The notes under the pieces: model-generated
Database searches by the model: none
Seen by the model: the letters and a program-made list of their open reading frames with translations, nothing else
What the model was told of the DNA's origin: nothing
Position numbers and translations under genes: made by a program
NCBI GenBank assembly: GCA_937138495.1
Contig: CAKZPE010000019.1
Coordinates: 1 to 64,000 of the forward strand
DNA: 64,000 nucleotides
Direction: 5' to 3'
Origin: an uncultured Oceanospirillaceae bacterium
GTDB lineage: Bacteria > Pseudomonadota > Gammaproteobacteria > Pseudomonadales > Balneatricaceae
In this document: one piece after another, positions 45,852 through 54,755 of the stretch
Layout: every line of letters begins with the position of its first letter
How positions within the stretch are numbered: position 1 is the first letter of the stretch

Positions 45852-46856
45852 TCAGATTTCAGCGCGGCCCAGTGAGCGCAGCAGCTGGTTTACTTTGTCC
45901 TTGCCGCCAACACTCTCGTAGAATTTCGGCCACACAGCATCCTGAGCACGTTTCGCCCATTCTGCTTCATCCTGCAGGGTGTCGATTTGCATGTTGTATT
46001 TGTTGACCAGTTCGTCTTTGATCACGGTTTCCTTTTCTTTCAGCCAGGTGATGCTGTACTGGGTTGCTTCTTTACCGGCTTCCAGAATGGCTTTCTGGGT
46101 GGCGGCATCCTGATCCTGGAACAGTGATTCAGAGATGATCAGCGGCTCCAGCAGGAACAGGTAGTGAAGGTCAGCGATATACTTCTGTACCTCACCAAAC
46201 TTCATCGCGTAAATCGTGGTGTATGGTGTGTCCTGTCCATCCACTACACCCTGCTGCAGAGCGGTAAAGGTTTCAGACCAGGCCATAGGTGTCGGGTTGA
46301 TACCCCAGGACTGGTAGGTATCAATCATGATTTCATTTTTAGGTACCCGAACCACAACGCCTTCCAGATCCGCCAGTTTCCTGATTGGCTTCTTGGAGTT
46401 ACTCAGTACCCGGAAGCCGGAGTAAGTCCAGCCCAGGATACGGGTGTTGGAATCACGGATGGTGTTTTCAACCAGCTCATCTGCAATCGGGCCTTTCGTG
46501 GCAGCGATGGCCTGATCCAGGTTTTCAAAGATATACGGCAGGGACAAAATGCCCAGGCTGGGTGAAAAGGGTGTCAGGTTGTTGCTGGCCAGAATCGAGA
46601 AGTCAGTAGTACCCAGTGCAACGTCGTTGACGGTATCCTGTTCAGATCCCAGCTGGCCGTTCAGGAATAGCTTGGCGGAGTGTTTGCCCCCGGTTTTTGC
46701 TTCCAGCAGTTCAATAAACTTCAGACCCAGTGCTTCCTGAGCACTGCTGCCACCATCGCCCACCGCAATATTCCAGTTAGCAGACAGGGCACTTGCAGAA
46801 AACAGCAGGCCTGCGGCAAGGGAGACAGCTTTAGCGATATTATTTTTATGTTTCAT
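45852..46856 (-). CDS. TRAP transporter substrate-binding protein (DctP-type)
   Basis: The 334-residue periplasmic protein has a signal peptide (SASALSANW) and the DctP family landmarks: GQLGSEQDTVNDVALGTTDF, LPYIFENLDQA, GVVVRVPKNEIMIDTYQSWGINPTPMAWSETFTALQQGVVDGQD. The conserved Arg in VVVRVP normally salt-bridges a substrate carboxylate. It would capture an organic acid and deliver it to DctQ/DctM, but neither gene is adjacent. TGA of the gene is followed by a terminator. The start has AGGAGCAAT just upstream. Confidence 0.9.
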   Translation of the reverse strand: MKHKNNIAKAVSLAAGLLFSASALSANWNIAVGDGGSSAQEALGLKFIELLEAKTGGKHSAKLFLNGQLGSEQDTVNDVALGTTDFSILASNNLTPFSPSLGILSLPYIFENLDQAIAATKGPIADELVENTIRDSNTRILGWTYSGFRVLSNSKKPIRKLADLEGVVVRVPKNEIMIDTYQSWGINPTPMAWSETFTALQQGVVDGQDTPYTTIYAMKFGEVQKYIADLHYLFLLEPLIISESLFQDQDAATQKAILEAGKEATQYSITWLKEKETVIKDELVNKYNMQIDTLQDEAEWAKRAQDAVWPKFYESVGGKDKVNQLLRSLGRAEI

Positions 46857-47098
46857 GTATTGCTCCTAGGGATGAAACCGGTGAATTTTTACCGGCAAAA
46901 TGTGTCTGTTAATAAGCGCCAGACTGGCCGTGATAATCAGATAAATTTTTTGCAGGCAATTAGATCCAACGTCCTGCGAAATGTAGACCCAACCCGGGTA
47001 ATCCCATAAACAGTAGGGGCTGCAGGGATGTTTTGTCGTGTAAAAATAACCTGCTAAGCAGATGTTTATAATCAGAATAGTGAGCGGTGGTATGAGTT

Positions 47099-47761
47099 AT
47101 GGACGTTAAAAAAACGCTGTGGAGTACTGTGATTGGCCTGTGCCTGTGGAGCAGTGTCAGCCAGGGAAACGAGCAGATATTTAGCAGCATTTCAGAGGCT
47201 GATCAGCGTGCAGTTGAGGTGTTGGTTGAGCAGGATGCAACTTTGCTGGAAGCCCGGGACAGCCTGGGGAATACCCCTTTACTGGCAGCGGCACAAATGA
47301 ACAATGTGCCGCTGGTGAAGTTATTGCTGGCGGAGGGCGCGCAGGTTAATGCGCTGAATTATAAACAGCGGGATATTCTGAATATTGCTGTTTCAGTAAA
47401 GAATCCTGAGATTGCCCGGCAAGCAATACAGGCGGGGGCTGATCCCACGCTGATTACCTCTGTATACGAAGGCTCTGCGCTTATTTATGCCACCCATCAG
47501 GCTGAGTTGGTGACGATGCAATTGCTGATCGCCGCCGGAGCACCCTTAGACCGGGTGAATAATCTCGGCTGGACGGCTTTACTGGAAGCGGTAATTTTGG
47601 GAGATGGCAGTGACAAATATGTCAGTGCTGTACAGATATTGCTGTCGGCCGGTGCTGATCAGGACATTGCTGATAAAAAGGGCAGAACGCCGTTGGATCA
47701 TGCCCGGGCTAAGGGCTATCACTCGCTGGCAGAGGTGTTGGACGCTGCCGGTGGAGCATGA
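47099..47761 (+). CDS. Periplasmic ankyrin-repeat protein
   Basis: The 220-residue protein has a signal peptide (cleavage near VSQGNE) and about four or five ankyrin repeats (LGNTPLLAAAQMNNVPLVKLLLAEGAQVN, LGWTALLEAVILGDG, KGRTPLDHARAKGYHSLAEVL). Ankyrin repeats bind protein partners; the partner is not apparent. Its last 43 bases overlap the convergent GntR gene. No good ribosome site precedes the ATG. Confidence 0.82.
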   Translation: MDVKKTLWSTVIGLCLWSSVSQGNEQIFSSISEADQRAVEVLVEQDATLLEARDSLGNTPLLAAAQMNNVPLVKLLLAEGAQVNALNYKQRDILNIAVSVKNPEIARQAIQAGADPTLITSVYEGSALIYATHQAELVTMQLLIAAGAPLDRVNNLGWTALLEAVILGDGSDKYVSAVQILLSAGADQDIADKKGRTPLDHARAKGYHSLAEVLDAAGGA

Positions 47762-48543
47762 GCGGTTTTTCCTTCATGTTGCTGATTAAAGGTATCGTTC
47801 AGATAGTCGAGCAGTTCATTCAGCACAGCGATGAGCTGATCCTGATTCCGGTCACTGAATGCTGTACAGATTTGCTGATGGAAGGTGATGATTTTTTCCC
47901 GGCTGCGCAACCGGACAATGGTCATGTTCATGACCGGTACCAGGGCATCGATAATCGAATAGACGATCATCTGCAACATGGGGTTTTCTGTGGCATCGGT
48001 GATGTAGCGGTGAAATGCCACATCCGCCGCACAGAATTCTGCATCGGATAAACCGGCATCCTGCTGATGGGCCAGACACTGCTGCAAACCGTCAGTGTAA
48101 GTGTCAGACCAGTTCAGCAGGGCCAGTTTGCAGCACTCGGCCTGGAGAATCTTACGGGTCTGAATGATATCAGCCATTTCAACCGCCCCCATGCTGATCA
48201 TCAGCATGGTTGAAGATGCCAGGAATTCCGTGGCATCTTTCATTTCAAAACCATTCACAAAGGTACCGCCGGCGGGGCCCCGTTTGGAGCGGATCAGGTT
48301 CTGTGCTGCCAGCCGTTTCAGTGCTTCACGGATAGTGGGGCGGGAAACATCAAACTGGGCGGCCAGTTCAAACTCGGTAGGCAGACGGTCATCTTTTTTC
48401 AGCTCACCGCTGAGAATTGCCTGTCGCAACTGTTCGGCAATCTGTTTGGTCGCACTGGCGGTCACGATGTTGCCAAACTGTGCCGGGTTACCGGGAGGTG
48501 ACAGTTTTAATGATGATTTTTCTGAAGACTGATCGGATGGCAC
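47719..48543 (-). CDS. GntR-family regulator with FCD domain (FadR subfamily)
   Basis: The 274-residue protein has an N-terminal winged helix (GELKKDDRLPTEFELAAQFDVSRPTIREALKRLAAQNLI) and a C-terminal helical FCD domain with metal-ligand candidates (AADVAFHRYITDAT, and a later HQQI). FCD regulators usually sense organic acids. It is divergent from the acryloyl-CoA reductase-type gene, and a TGT-N3-ACA palindrome sits in the shared region over the reductase promoter, so it likely represses that gene. Its 3' end overlaps the ankyrin gene on the other strand. Confidence 0.9.
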   Translation of the reverse strand: MPSDQSSEKSSLKLSPPGNPAQFGNIVTASATKQIAEQLRQAILSGELKKDDRLPTEFELAAQFDVSRPTIREALKRLAAQNLIRSKRGPAGGTFVNGFEMKDATEFLASSTMLMISMGAVEMADIIQTRKILQAECCKLALLNWSDTYTDGLQQCLAHQQDAGLSDAEFCAADVAFHRYITDATENPMLQMIVYSIIDALVPVMNMTIVRLRSREKIITFHQQICTAFSDRNQDQLIAVLNELLDYLNDTFNQQHEGKTAHAPPAASNTSASE

Positions 48544-48639
48544 AGCGAATTCCTGACTGACAGCGGTTAATCCGTGAGCATTTCGCCGAAAGGGGCGAAT
48601 GACACGGGCCGGGTTAACAGTATCAACCTTTGGTTGGGC

Positions 48640-48669
48640 TTGACAATTATTATCCTCTTAAAATATTTT
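48640..48669 (+). promoter_or_regulatory. Candidate sigma-70 promoter of the acuI-like gene
   Basis: A perfect TTGACA (48640-48645) is followed after 18 bases by TATTTT (48664-48669). It points to the reductase gene about 120 bases downstream. Confidence 0.6.
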
Positions 48670-48671
48670 AA

Positions 48672-48688
48672 TATTTGTCATACAAATA
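48672..48688. promoter_or_regulatory. GntR/FadR-type operator
   Basis: TATTTGTCATACAAATA is a palindrome with perfect 7-base arms and the TTGT-N3-ACAA core common for FadR-subfamily regulators. It abuts the -10 element, a position suited to repression. Confidence 0.65.
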
Positions 48689-48790
48689 GAATTTTAGTAT
48701 GTTTTTTGTCAAATGCGGCACGACAGGCCGAAAGGGCTATTCTTTGGTTCATTCCCGAAAAGCGGATAACCCTGAGCACAGAGAGAGATT

Positions 48791-49777
48791 ATGAATACTT
48801 TTAAAGCGTTACAGATTTCAAAAGACGGCGAGCAGCAGCGGACAGACAATGTGCAGTTATCCCGGGATGACCTGATGCCAGGGGATGTGCTGGTGTCAGT
48901 TGAGTACTCAACTATCAATTACAAAGATGGTCTGGCGATTACCGGAAAGGGCCCGGTGGTACGAAAATGGCCGATGATTCCCGGCATTGATTTTGCCGGT
49001 ACCGTTCTTGAAAGTGACCATGCTGAATTTTCACCGGGGGATGCCGTGGTACTGAACGGTTGGGGCGTGGGAGAGGTGCATTACGGCGCGTATGCTGAAC
49101 AGGCCCGGGTAAACGGTGACTGGCTGATTAAGAAACCGGCCGGCATGACCCCCAAACAATGTATGGCTGTCGGCACGGCCGGATACACGGCGATGTTATC
49201 GGTACTGGCGCTGGAGAAGCATGGCATTACCCCTGATCAGGGACCGGTGCTGGTGACTGGCGCCAGCGGCGGTGTTGGCAGTGTTGCTGTCTCGATTCTG
49301 GCGAAACTGGGTTATGAAGTAATTGCATCAACCGGGCGTACCGAGCACGCTGATTTTCTTAAACAGCTGGGAGCCAGCAGTGTCATTGACCGGGCTGAGC
49401 TGTCTGAGAAAGGGCGACCTATGGGGAAAGAGCGCTGGCGTGCGGCGGTCGATTCCATTGGCAGCTATACCCTGGCGAATGTTATCGCACAGACGCAGTA
49501 TGGCGGGGCCGTGACCAGCTGTGGACTGGCACAGGGAGCAGACCTGCCACTGACAGTGATGCCGTTTATTTTACGGGGGGTATCACTGCTGGGGATTGAT
49601 TCGGTGATGGCACCGAAGGCTGCCCGTGAAGAGGCGTGGGGACGGTTGCAGGATGATCTGGATCTGGAAAAGCTTGAGTTGCTGTCTGAAACCGTTGGCT
49701 TTGATCAGATTGTTGAAAAGGCCACAGATATTGTCGACGGTAAGATTAAAGGGCGGGTGATTGTTGAGATTGGCTGA
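48791..49777 (+). CDS. acuI: Acryloyl-CoA reductase/YhdH-type zinc-free medium-chain oxidoreductase
   Basis: The 328-residue protein matches the AcuI/YhdH group: VEYSTINYKDGLAITG near the start, GIDFAGTV, GWGVGEVHYGAYAEQARV, an NADPH-binding VLVTGASGGVGSVA, and PFILRGVSLLGIDSV. AcuI reduces acryloyl-CoA to propionyl-CoA with NADPH, detoxifying the product of DMSP or 3-hydroxypropionate breakdown in marine bacteria. No other DMSP genes are nearby, so the substrate is an inference. A divergent GntR gene and operator lie upstream; a strong terminator follows. Confidence 0.82.
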   Translation: MNTFKALQISKDGEQQRTDNVQLSRDDLMPGDVLVSVEYSTINYKDGLAITGKGPVVRKWPMIPGIDFAGTVLESDHAEFSPGDAVVLNGWGVGEVHYGAYAEQARVNGDWLIKKPAGMTPKQCMAVGTAGYTAMLSVLALEKHGITPDQGPVLVTGASGGVGSVAVSILAKLGYEVIASTGRTEHADFLKQLGASSVIDRAELSEKGRPMGKERWRAAVDSIGSYTLANVIAQTQYGGAVTSCGLAQGADLPLTVMPFILRGVSLLGIDSVMAPKAAREEAWGRLQDDLDLEKLELLSETVGFDQIVEKATDIVDGKIKGRVIVEIG

Positions 49778-49800
49778 CTTTTGTTGATGGACTGTAAAAG

Positions 49801-49826
49801 CGGCGCTGTTATAGCGCCGTTTTTTT
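49801..49826 (+). terminator. Terminator after acuI-like gene
   Basis: Stem CGGCGCT/AGCGCCG (49801-49807 with 49813-49819) followed by seven T. A run of nine G (49827-49835) follows directly, before the convergent aldolase stop codon. Confidence 0.88.
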
Positions 49827-49836
49827 GGGGGGGGGC

Positions 49837-50859
49837 TTATAGCAGCCTGAGCAGTTCGTCTACTTTTTCTTCCGGTGTTGCCCAGGAAGTAACCAGCCGG
49901 ACAACTGAACTGTCAGGTGTTTTTCTGCACCAGACATAAAAGGAAAAATGTTCCTGCAGCTGTTCGATTAATGCATCTGGTAAAATAGCAAAAACCTGAT
50001 TGGTGTCGGTGTCTGCTTCCCGTGCAAACCCTTTTTCTGCGAAACCGTCGGAGAGTTTCTTTGCCATCTTGTTGGCGTGTGCTGCCAGCTCAAAATACAG
50101 GTTGTCTCTGAACAGCTCGACAAACTGGATTCCCAGCAAGCGGCCTTTAGATAACATGCCGCCGCGCTGCTTAACGTGAAAGGCAAAGTCTTCAGCCAGC
50201 GAGGGGGTATTAATCACAATCGCTTCACCGAGTAACGCGCCGTTCTTGGTGGCCCCCATGGAGAACAGATCCGTCAGTTGGGCAATGTCCTGCAGGGTGA
50301 GGTCATTTTTTTCAGCGGTCAGGGCTGTGGCCAGCCGGGCACCGTCGAGGAACAGATACAGGTTGTTTGCCCGGCAGAACTGAGAAATATCGGTGAGCTC
50401 CTGCTGACTGTACAGCGTGCCCAGTTCCGTGGCATTTGAAAGGTACACCAGTTTTGGTTTTACCATATGCGGCACGTGGGCGTGATCTGTTAGTACTTGC
50501 TTCAGCTGTTCTGTGGTGATCTTTCCCTGCTGGTTTTCAACGCCGATAATTTTATGACCGGTGGCTTCGATGGCACCGGTTTCCCGTAAGACGATATGCC
50601 CGGTATTCGCTGAAACAATTGCTTCATGGGGGCGCAGGCAGGCGGATAAACTGATGATGTTTGCCAGTGTGCCGCCTGCCACGAGAAAAACTTCGGACTG
50701 TTCAGATCCTGTGTGCTGTTTAATCAGTTGCTTTGCTTCATGGGTATATTCGTCATGGCCGTAAGCGGTTTGCTGAATAAGATTGGTATTTGCCAGGGCG
50801 CTAAGAATGTTTGGATGGCAGCCTTCGCTGTAGTCATCCAGAAAACTGTATTGGCTCAT
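49837..50859 (-). CDS. ltaE: Low-specificity threonine aldolase (PLP enzyme)
   Basis: The 340-residue protein is a fold-type I PLP enzyme of the threonine aldolase family: a YGHDEYTHEAKQLI start region, VAGGTLANI, LSNATELGTLYS, LFLDGARLATAL and the PLP lysine in FSMGATKNGALLGEA. It cleaves L-threonine or L-allo-threonine to glycine and acetaldehyde. The start at 50859 (MSQYSFLDDYSEG) fits the family; the frame is open to 50919 but that extension is unlike homologues. It is convergent with the acuI-like gene and in the same direction as the MATE gene upstream. Confidence 0.88.
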   Translation of the reverse strand: MSQYSFLDDYSEGCHPNILSALANTNLIQQTAYGHDEYTHEAKQLIKQHTGSEQSEVFLVAGGTLANIISLSACLRPHEAIVSANTGHIVLRETGAIEATGHKIIGVENQQGKITTEQLKQVLTDHAHVPHMVKPKLVYLSNATELGTLYSQQELTDISQFCRANNLYLFLDGARLATALTAEKNDLTLQDIAQLTDLFSMGATKNGALLGEAIVINTPSLAEDFAFHVKQRGGMLSKGRLLGIQFVELFRDNLYFELAAHANKMAKKLSDGFAEKGFAREADTDTNQVFAILPDALIEQLQEHFSFYVWCRKTPDSSVVRLVTSWATPEEKVDELLRLL

Positions 50860-50945
50860 AGAGTCAGTTACTCTCAGAAAAGTGTCGGTCAGAGATCCGC
50901 ACTGTAAAAGTTTGCACACAGTCCGGCTTGTAAAATATTGCAGGT

Positions 50946-52382
50946 TTATTTTTCTTCACTGCTTTTCACATAGGCACAGCCCAGTTGGCATTGTGATGAG
51001 CTGAAGGGCGAGGTCATGGCCTCGGTGATTTCAGGTTCGGTGCAGGTGACACAGGTATGCTCCCGCTCCAGTTGCCGGATTTGCCAGAACACAACCGCCA
51101 GGGCAATGGTGCCCCAGACCACGGCTCCGGCCAGCTCTCCTGCTAACACTCCGGCGGCGCCGAACCACTGTGCGAACAGGTATACCAGCGGAATCGTACC
51201 AAAGAGTGCTTTGGCAAAGTTAAACAGGGTCGCCTGTGTGGCGTGGTTAAGGTTGTTTGAAGCGGCGTTGGCAATGAATAAAACCCCGTTAAAGCTGAAG
51301 CCGATGACCAGCCAGGTGGTGTAAAAATTGATCAGATAGGCGGCATCACCGGTGGCGCTGAAGGCTGTGATAATGGCGTCGCCTGCCAGAAACAGCACGA
51401 GCCATACCAGCAGGATATATACAAAGTTGATCAGCAGAGCGTTCAACAGGGTGGATCGAACCCGGTCATAGCGGTCAGCCCCTGCATTCTGGCCGATAAT
51501 CGGGCCTATCGCGCCGGACAGGGCAAAAATCAGCGCAAAGGCTACAGGCGTAATTCGCCCCAGAATGGCTGCACCGGCAACTGCGCTGTCGCCAAAGCTG
51601 GCCATGGTTTTCAGTACATAGCTGCCACCAATCGGTGTGGCAAGATTGGTCAGTACTGCCGGGATGGCGATCGGAAGAATCGCCCCCATATCCCGGCGCA
51701 TCTGGCTGAAATCCGGCTTACAGTGAATCTGATGCCGCCGGACAACCACATAGAGTGCAATGCCCACCAGTGCTACCCGTGAAATCACCGAAGCAATCGC
51801 TGCCCCCTGAATTTCCAGGCCAAAGGTAAATATAAATAAAGGGTTGAGCAGGGCATTGACGATGGCTGCTCCGAGTGTGGTGTACATGGCATTGCGGGCA
51901 TCACCCAGCCCCCTTAAGGTTGCTGCTGCAGACATACCGCATACCAGTAAGGGTGTACTGGGCAACAGTATCTGGCTGTAATCCATCGCCAGACTGAGGG
52001 TGACATCCCGGGCACCGAGAAACATCAGCAAATCTTCCAGCCAGAACCAGGCGGGCGCGGTGACCAGTAATGCGGCAATCAGACTGAACAGCAACACACT
52101 GGACGTATACTGGCTGACCTGCTCGCGATTGCTGACCCCTTCAGCGCGGGATACCAGCGCCCCCATGGCGATCTGAATACCAATGCCGACGGAGGTTAAA
52201 AAGAACAGCAGGGTACCGGAAAAACCGATAGCAGCAGCCAGCTCTTCCTGTCCGAGTAAGCTGAGGAAGTACATGTCTACCAGATCAACGGCAAACAGCG
52301 CCAGCAGACCAACGGTACTGCTGAGTGTCATTACAGAGACATGCTTAAAGGTTGAACCCTGAACAAACTTAGCGCTTTTCAT
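50946..52382 (-). CDS. MATE-family efflux transporter
   Basis: The 478-residue protein has twelve hydrophobic helices in two related halves, with family stretches LLALFAVDLVDMYFLSLLGQEELAAAIGFSG, ATLRGLGDARNAMY and FALSGAIGPIIGQNAGA. MATE proteins expel cationic drugs or metabolites using Na+ or H+ gradients. A cysteine-containing tail (CVTCTEP, then CQLGC) is unusual and could bind metal. It is about 86 bases upstream of the threonine aldolase gene, with possible co-transcription. Confidence 0.9.
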   Translation of the reverse strand: MKSAKFVQGSTFKHVSVMTLSSTVGLLALFAVDLVDMYFLSLLGQEELAAAIGFSGTLLFFLTSVGIGIQIAMGALVSRAEGVSNREQVSQYTSSVLLFSLIAALLVTAPAWFWLEDLLMFLGARDVTLSLAMDYSQILLPSTPLLVCGMSAAATLRGLGDARNAMYTTLGAAIVNALLNPLFIFTFGLEIQGAAIASVISRVALVGIALYVVVRRHQIHCKPDFSQMRRDMGAILPIAIPAVLTNLATPIGGSYVLKTMASFGDSAVAGAAILGRITPVAFALIFALSGAIGPIIGQNAGADRYDRVRSTLLNALLINFVYILLVWLVLFLAGDAIITAFSATGDAAYLINFYTTWLVIGFSFNGVLFIANAASNNLNHATQATLFNFAKALFGTIPLVYLFAQWFGAAGVLAGELAGAVVWGTIALAVVFWQIRQLEREHTCVTCTEPEITEAMTSPFSSSQCQLGCAYVKSSEEK

Positions 52383-52585
52383 ATGCTTCTGCAGTGGACC
52401 GGTTGGCGGACTAAAGTGAATGAATGGTTTAATTTACTAGAGAAAATGCCGTCTGTAACCTGATATGCATTGTCATGAGCCTCAGTCCGTGAGTGGTTAC
52501 TGAAGGCTGGTGGTTAATCAGATCCGGCGCAGATACAGAAATTGCTAGGCTATTGGGAAGATACATCTTCCCAACGGAGAAGTGC

Positions 52586-53443
52586 TCAGTTATCCAGTGT
52601 TTCAGCAATAAACTTTATCAGTGGCTCTATTTCGAATTTGTTGTCGTAATTGTTATTGAAGACACCAAGGCTGTGTTCAGGTAAGGAAGGAAATCCTTCA
52701 TCAGGCCCCAGCACTTTCATCGTTGGTAATACCGATGATTTACTCAGTACGCCAAGGCTCAGACCGGCCTGAACTGCGCTCTGGACACCTGAAATATTCA
52801 TGGTTGTGACGGCGGAATACCAGCGGCGTCCCTGCTGATCAAGCGACTGGACGGCGATTTGGCGATAAAAACAGGGCGGTGGCAGTACCGCCAGCGGAAT
52901 GGGGGCCTCAGCCTCCGGTATGCCGAGTGGCCCTGTTACCCAGCAAAGTTGTTCTCTGAACAGTTCCTGACCCTGCCCACCGCGACTGTTTTTTGCTGCA
53001 ATGATGACATCCAGTTTACCGTCTTCGAGCTCTGAATGAAGCTGACTGCTCAGGTCGATCCGTAGTCGCAGATCAAGTTTGGGATAGGTGCGTTTTAATT
53101 TAGAAATAATGCCCAGTAAACGGTGCGGAGCCAGATACTCAACAACCCCGAGGCGCAGTGTCCCTTCCAGTTCTGTTTCTGTTAACCGAAGCACTGTCTC
53201 ATCATTGAGTTTTAACAGGCGGTGAGCGTATCCCAGAAGCATTTCACCCTGTTCAGTCAGTACCGGGCTGCGCTTATTTCTTTCGAACAGGCGTTGACCG
53301 ATTGTTTCTTCCAGGCGTTTGATTTGTACGCTGACCGCAGACTGGGTGCGTAACAGGGGCTTAGCCGCTGCTGTAAAACCGCCTGTTTCAACCACAGTGA
53401 CAAAGCATCTTAATAAGTCGATATCCAGATTGACGTGTCGCAT
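52586..53443 (-). CDS. LysR-family transcriptional regulator
   Basis: The 285-residue protein has the LysR helix-turn-helix (LDIDLLRCFVTVVETGGFTAAAKPLLRTQSAVSVQIKRLEE) and a LysR_substrate effector domain (LEGTLRLGVVEYLAPHRLLGII). ATG 53443 is preferred to a TTG at 53449. It is divergent from the SDR gene at 53713 and is the likely regulator of that gene and perhaps of the following oxidoreductase. The effector is unknown. Confidence 0.92.
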   Translation of the reverse strand: MRHVNLDIDLLRCFVTVVETGGFTAAAKPLLRTQSAVSVQIKRLEETIGQRLFERNKRSPVLTEQGEMLLGYAHRLLKLNDETVLRLTETELEGTLRLGVVEYLAPHRLLGIISKLKRTYPKLDLRLRIDLSSQLHSELEDGKLDVIIAAKNSRGGQGQELFREQLCWVTGPLGIPEAEAPIPLAVLPPPCFYRQIAVQSLDQQGRRWYSAVTTMNISGVQSAVQAGLSLGVLSKSSVLPTMKVLGPDEGFPSLPEHSLGVFNNNYDNKFEIEPLIKFIAETLDN

Positions 53444-53712
53444 ATTCAACCCACCCGTTATTCGTACACTTTGTATCCTGTTTATGACTGGAATTCAGTG
53501 TTCTTAAAAGACAAATCTGACGATGAAATGAGCTTAGCATCATTCTGTTTTGTAATGGTAGGCATTCTGAATATTCGTTTTTTTTATCAATTAAAGGGGT
53601 GTATGGTTTTTTGAAACCGCGTTAAAACGTTATTGATATGACTTGTAGTGAATGATTTTCGATTGAGAGTCATCGCAAACAATAAAAATAAAAAAAACAG
53701 GGAAATTCAAAA

Positions 53713-54477
53713 ATGATTACTGCTGATCTGGATGGAAAACGGGCTTTAGTCACCGGGGGCGCTTCTGGTATTGGCCTTGCTACCGTTGAAATGCTTGCCC
53801 GTTGCGGAGCGACAGTTGCGATAAATGATCTGCCGGGAAGTATTGCATTAGTCACTGAAACAGGGCGGTTGCAAGAGGAAGGCTATGATGTGCATGCCGC
53901 ACCGGGTGATATCAGTAATCCCGAGGATGTTATCCGGATGATTAATGGCGCGGCAGAAACCATGGGGGGGCTGGACTATCTGGTTAATAACGCTGCCATT
54001 CCCGGGACTTCAGAAGCTATCTCCGAATCGGATCTGGAGAGTCAGGATGAGGCTTTCTGGAACACTCTGCTGTCTGTGAATCTGGTGGGCCCGTTCAGGT
54101 GTATCCGGGCGGCACTTCCTTACCTGAAAGAAGGGGGCGGCAGTATCGTCAACGTTGCTTCGGTGGCGGCTATCGGTGGTGGATGCAGCAGTACAACATA
54201 TGCTTCAACAAAGGGTGGCCTTATAACGATGACCCGGGGGCTGGCGCGGGGGCTTGGGCCTGATATCAGGGTGAATGCCGTAGCGCCTGGCTGGGTGAAA
54301 AGCTCGGGTTGGGATTGTGCCTGGAGTGAGAGCGAAGCCGATGAGGCTGCCCTGGCTATTCCGCTTCAGCGCATTGGTGTACCGGAAGATTATGCCGAGG
54401 CTATTTTTTACCTCTGTGTCGCAGGCCGTTATGTAACAGGGCAGACACTGGTTGTTGATGGCGGTTTACTCGCCTGA
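53713..54477 (+). CDS. SDR-family oxidoreductase
   Basis: The 254-residue classical SDR has TGGASGIG (cofactor), NNAAIPG, the catalytic Ser (VNVASVAA) and Tyr-x-x-x-Lys (YASTKGG), and a C-terminal VTGQTLVVDGGLLA. It resembles 3-oxoacyl-ACP reductase/glucose dehydrogenase-like enzymes; the substrate is unknown. It is the target-side gene of the divergent LysR pair, and a 280-base gap separates it from the next oxidoreductase. Confidence 0.9.
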   Translation: MITADLDGKRALVTGGASGIGLATVEMLARCGATVAINDLPGSIALVTETGRLQEEGYDVHAAPGDISNPEDVIRMINGAAETMGGLDYLVNNAAIPGTSEAISESDLESQDEAFWNTLLSVNLVGPFRCIRAALPYLKEGGGSIVNVASVAAIGGGCSSTTYASTKGGLITMTRGLARGLGPDIRVNAVAPGWVKSSGWDCAWSESEADEAALAIPLQRIGVPEDYAEAIFYLCVAGRYVTGQTLVVDGGLLA

Positions 54478-54755
54478 GCAGTTCCTCTTTACCGGGCTGG
54501 GTAAGGGGGCGTGAGAAACCCCTGCGCAAGATAGACGGAAAATTATTAGCGGTGTTTACGTAAAGGGTACCGGCATTTTCATAGCGTCGGATTTATCTGT
54601 CAGAAGCCAGGGTGTATGTCGAATCTATCACACCGTTCCGGGCATCTTCCGGAAACGGAGTGTCAGGGCTGCCGGCGTTGTCGGGCAGTTGAAATGATGA
54701 ATAAGAAAAGTATCCCCCTCATGAGGGGCTTTAGTGGTAAAGAAGGACGTTATGT

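Noticed and set aside
49827..49835. Nine-G tract as a phase-variable element
   Set aside because: It lies after both convergent stop codons, so length change would not alter a reading frame; it may be a sequencing weak point.
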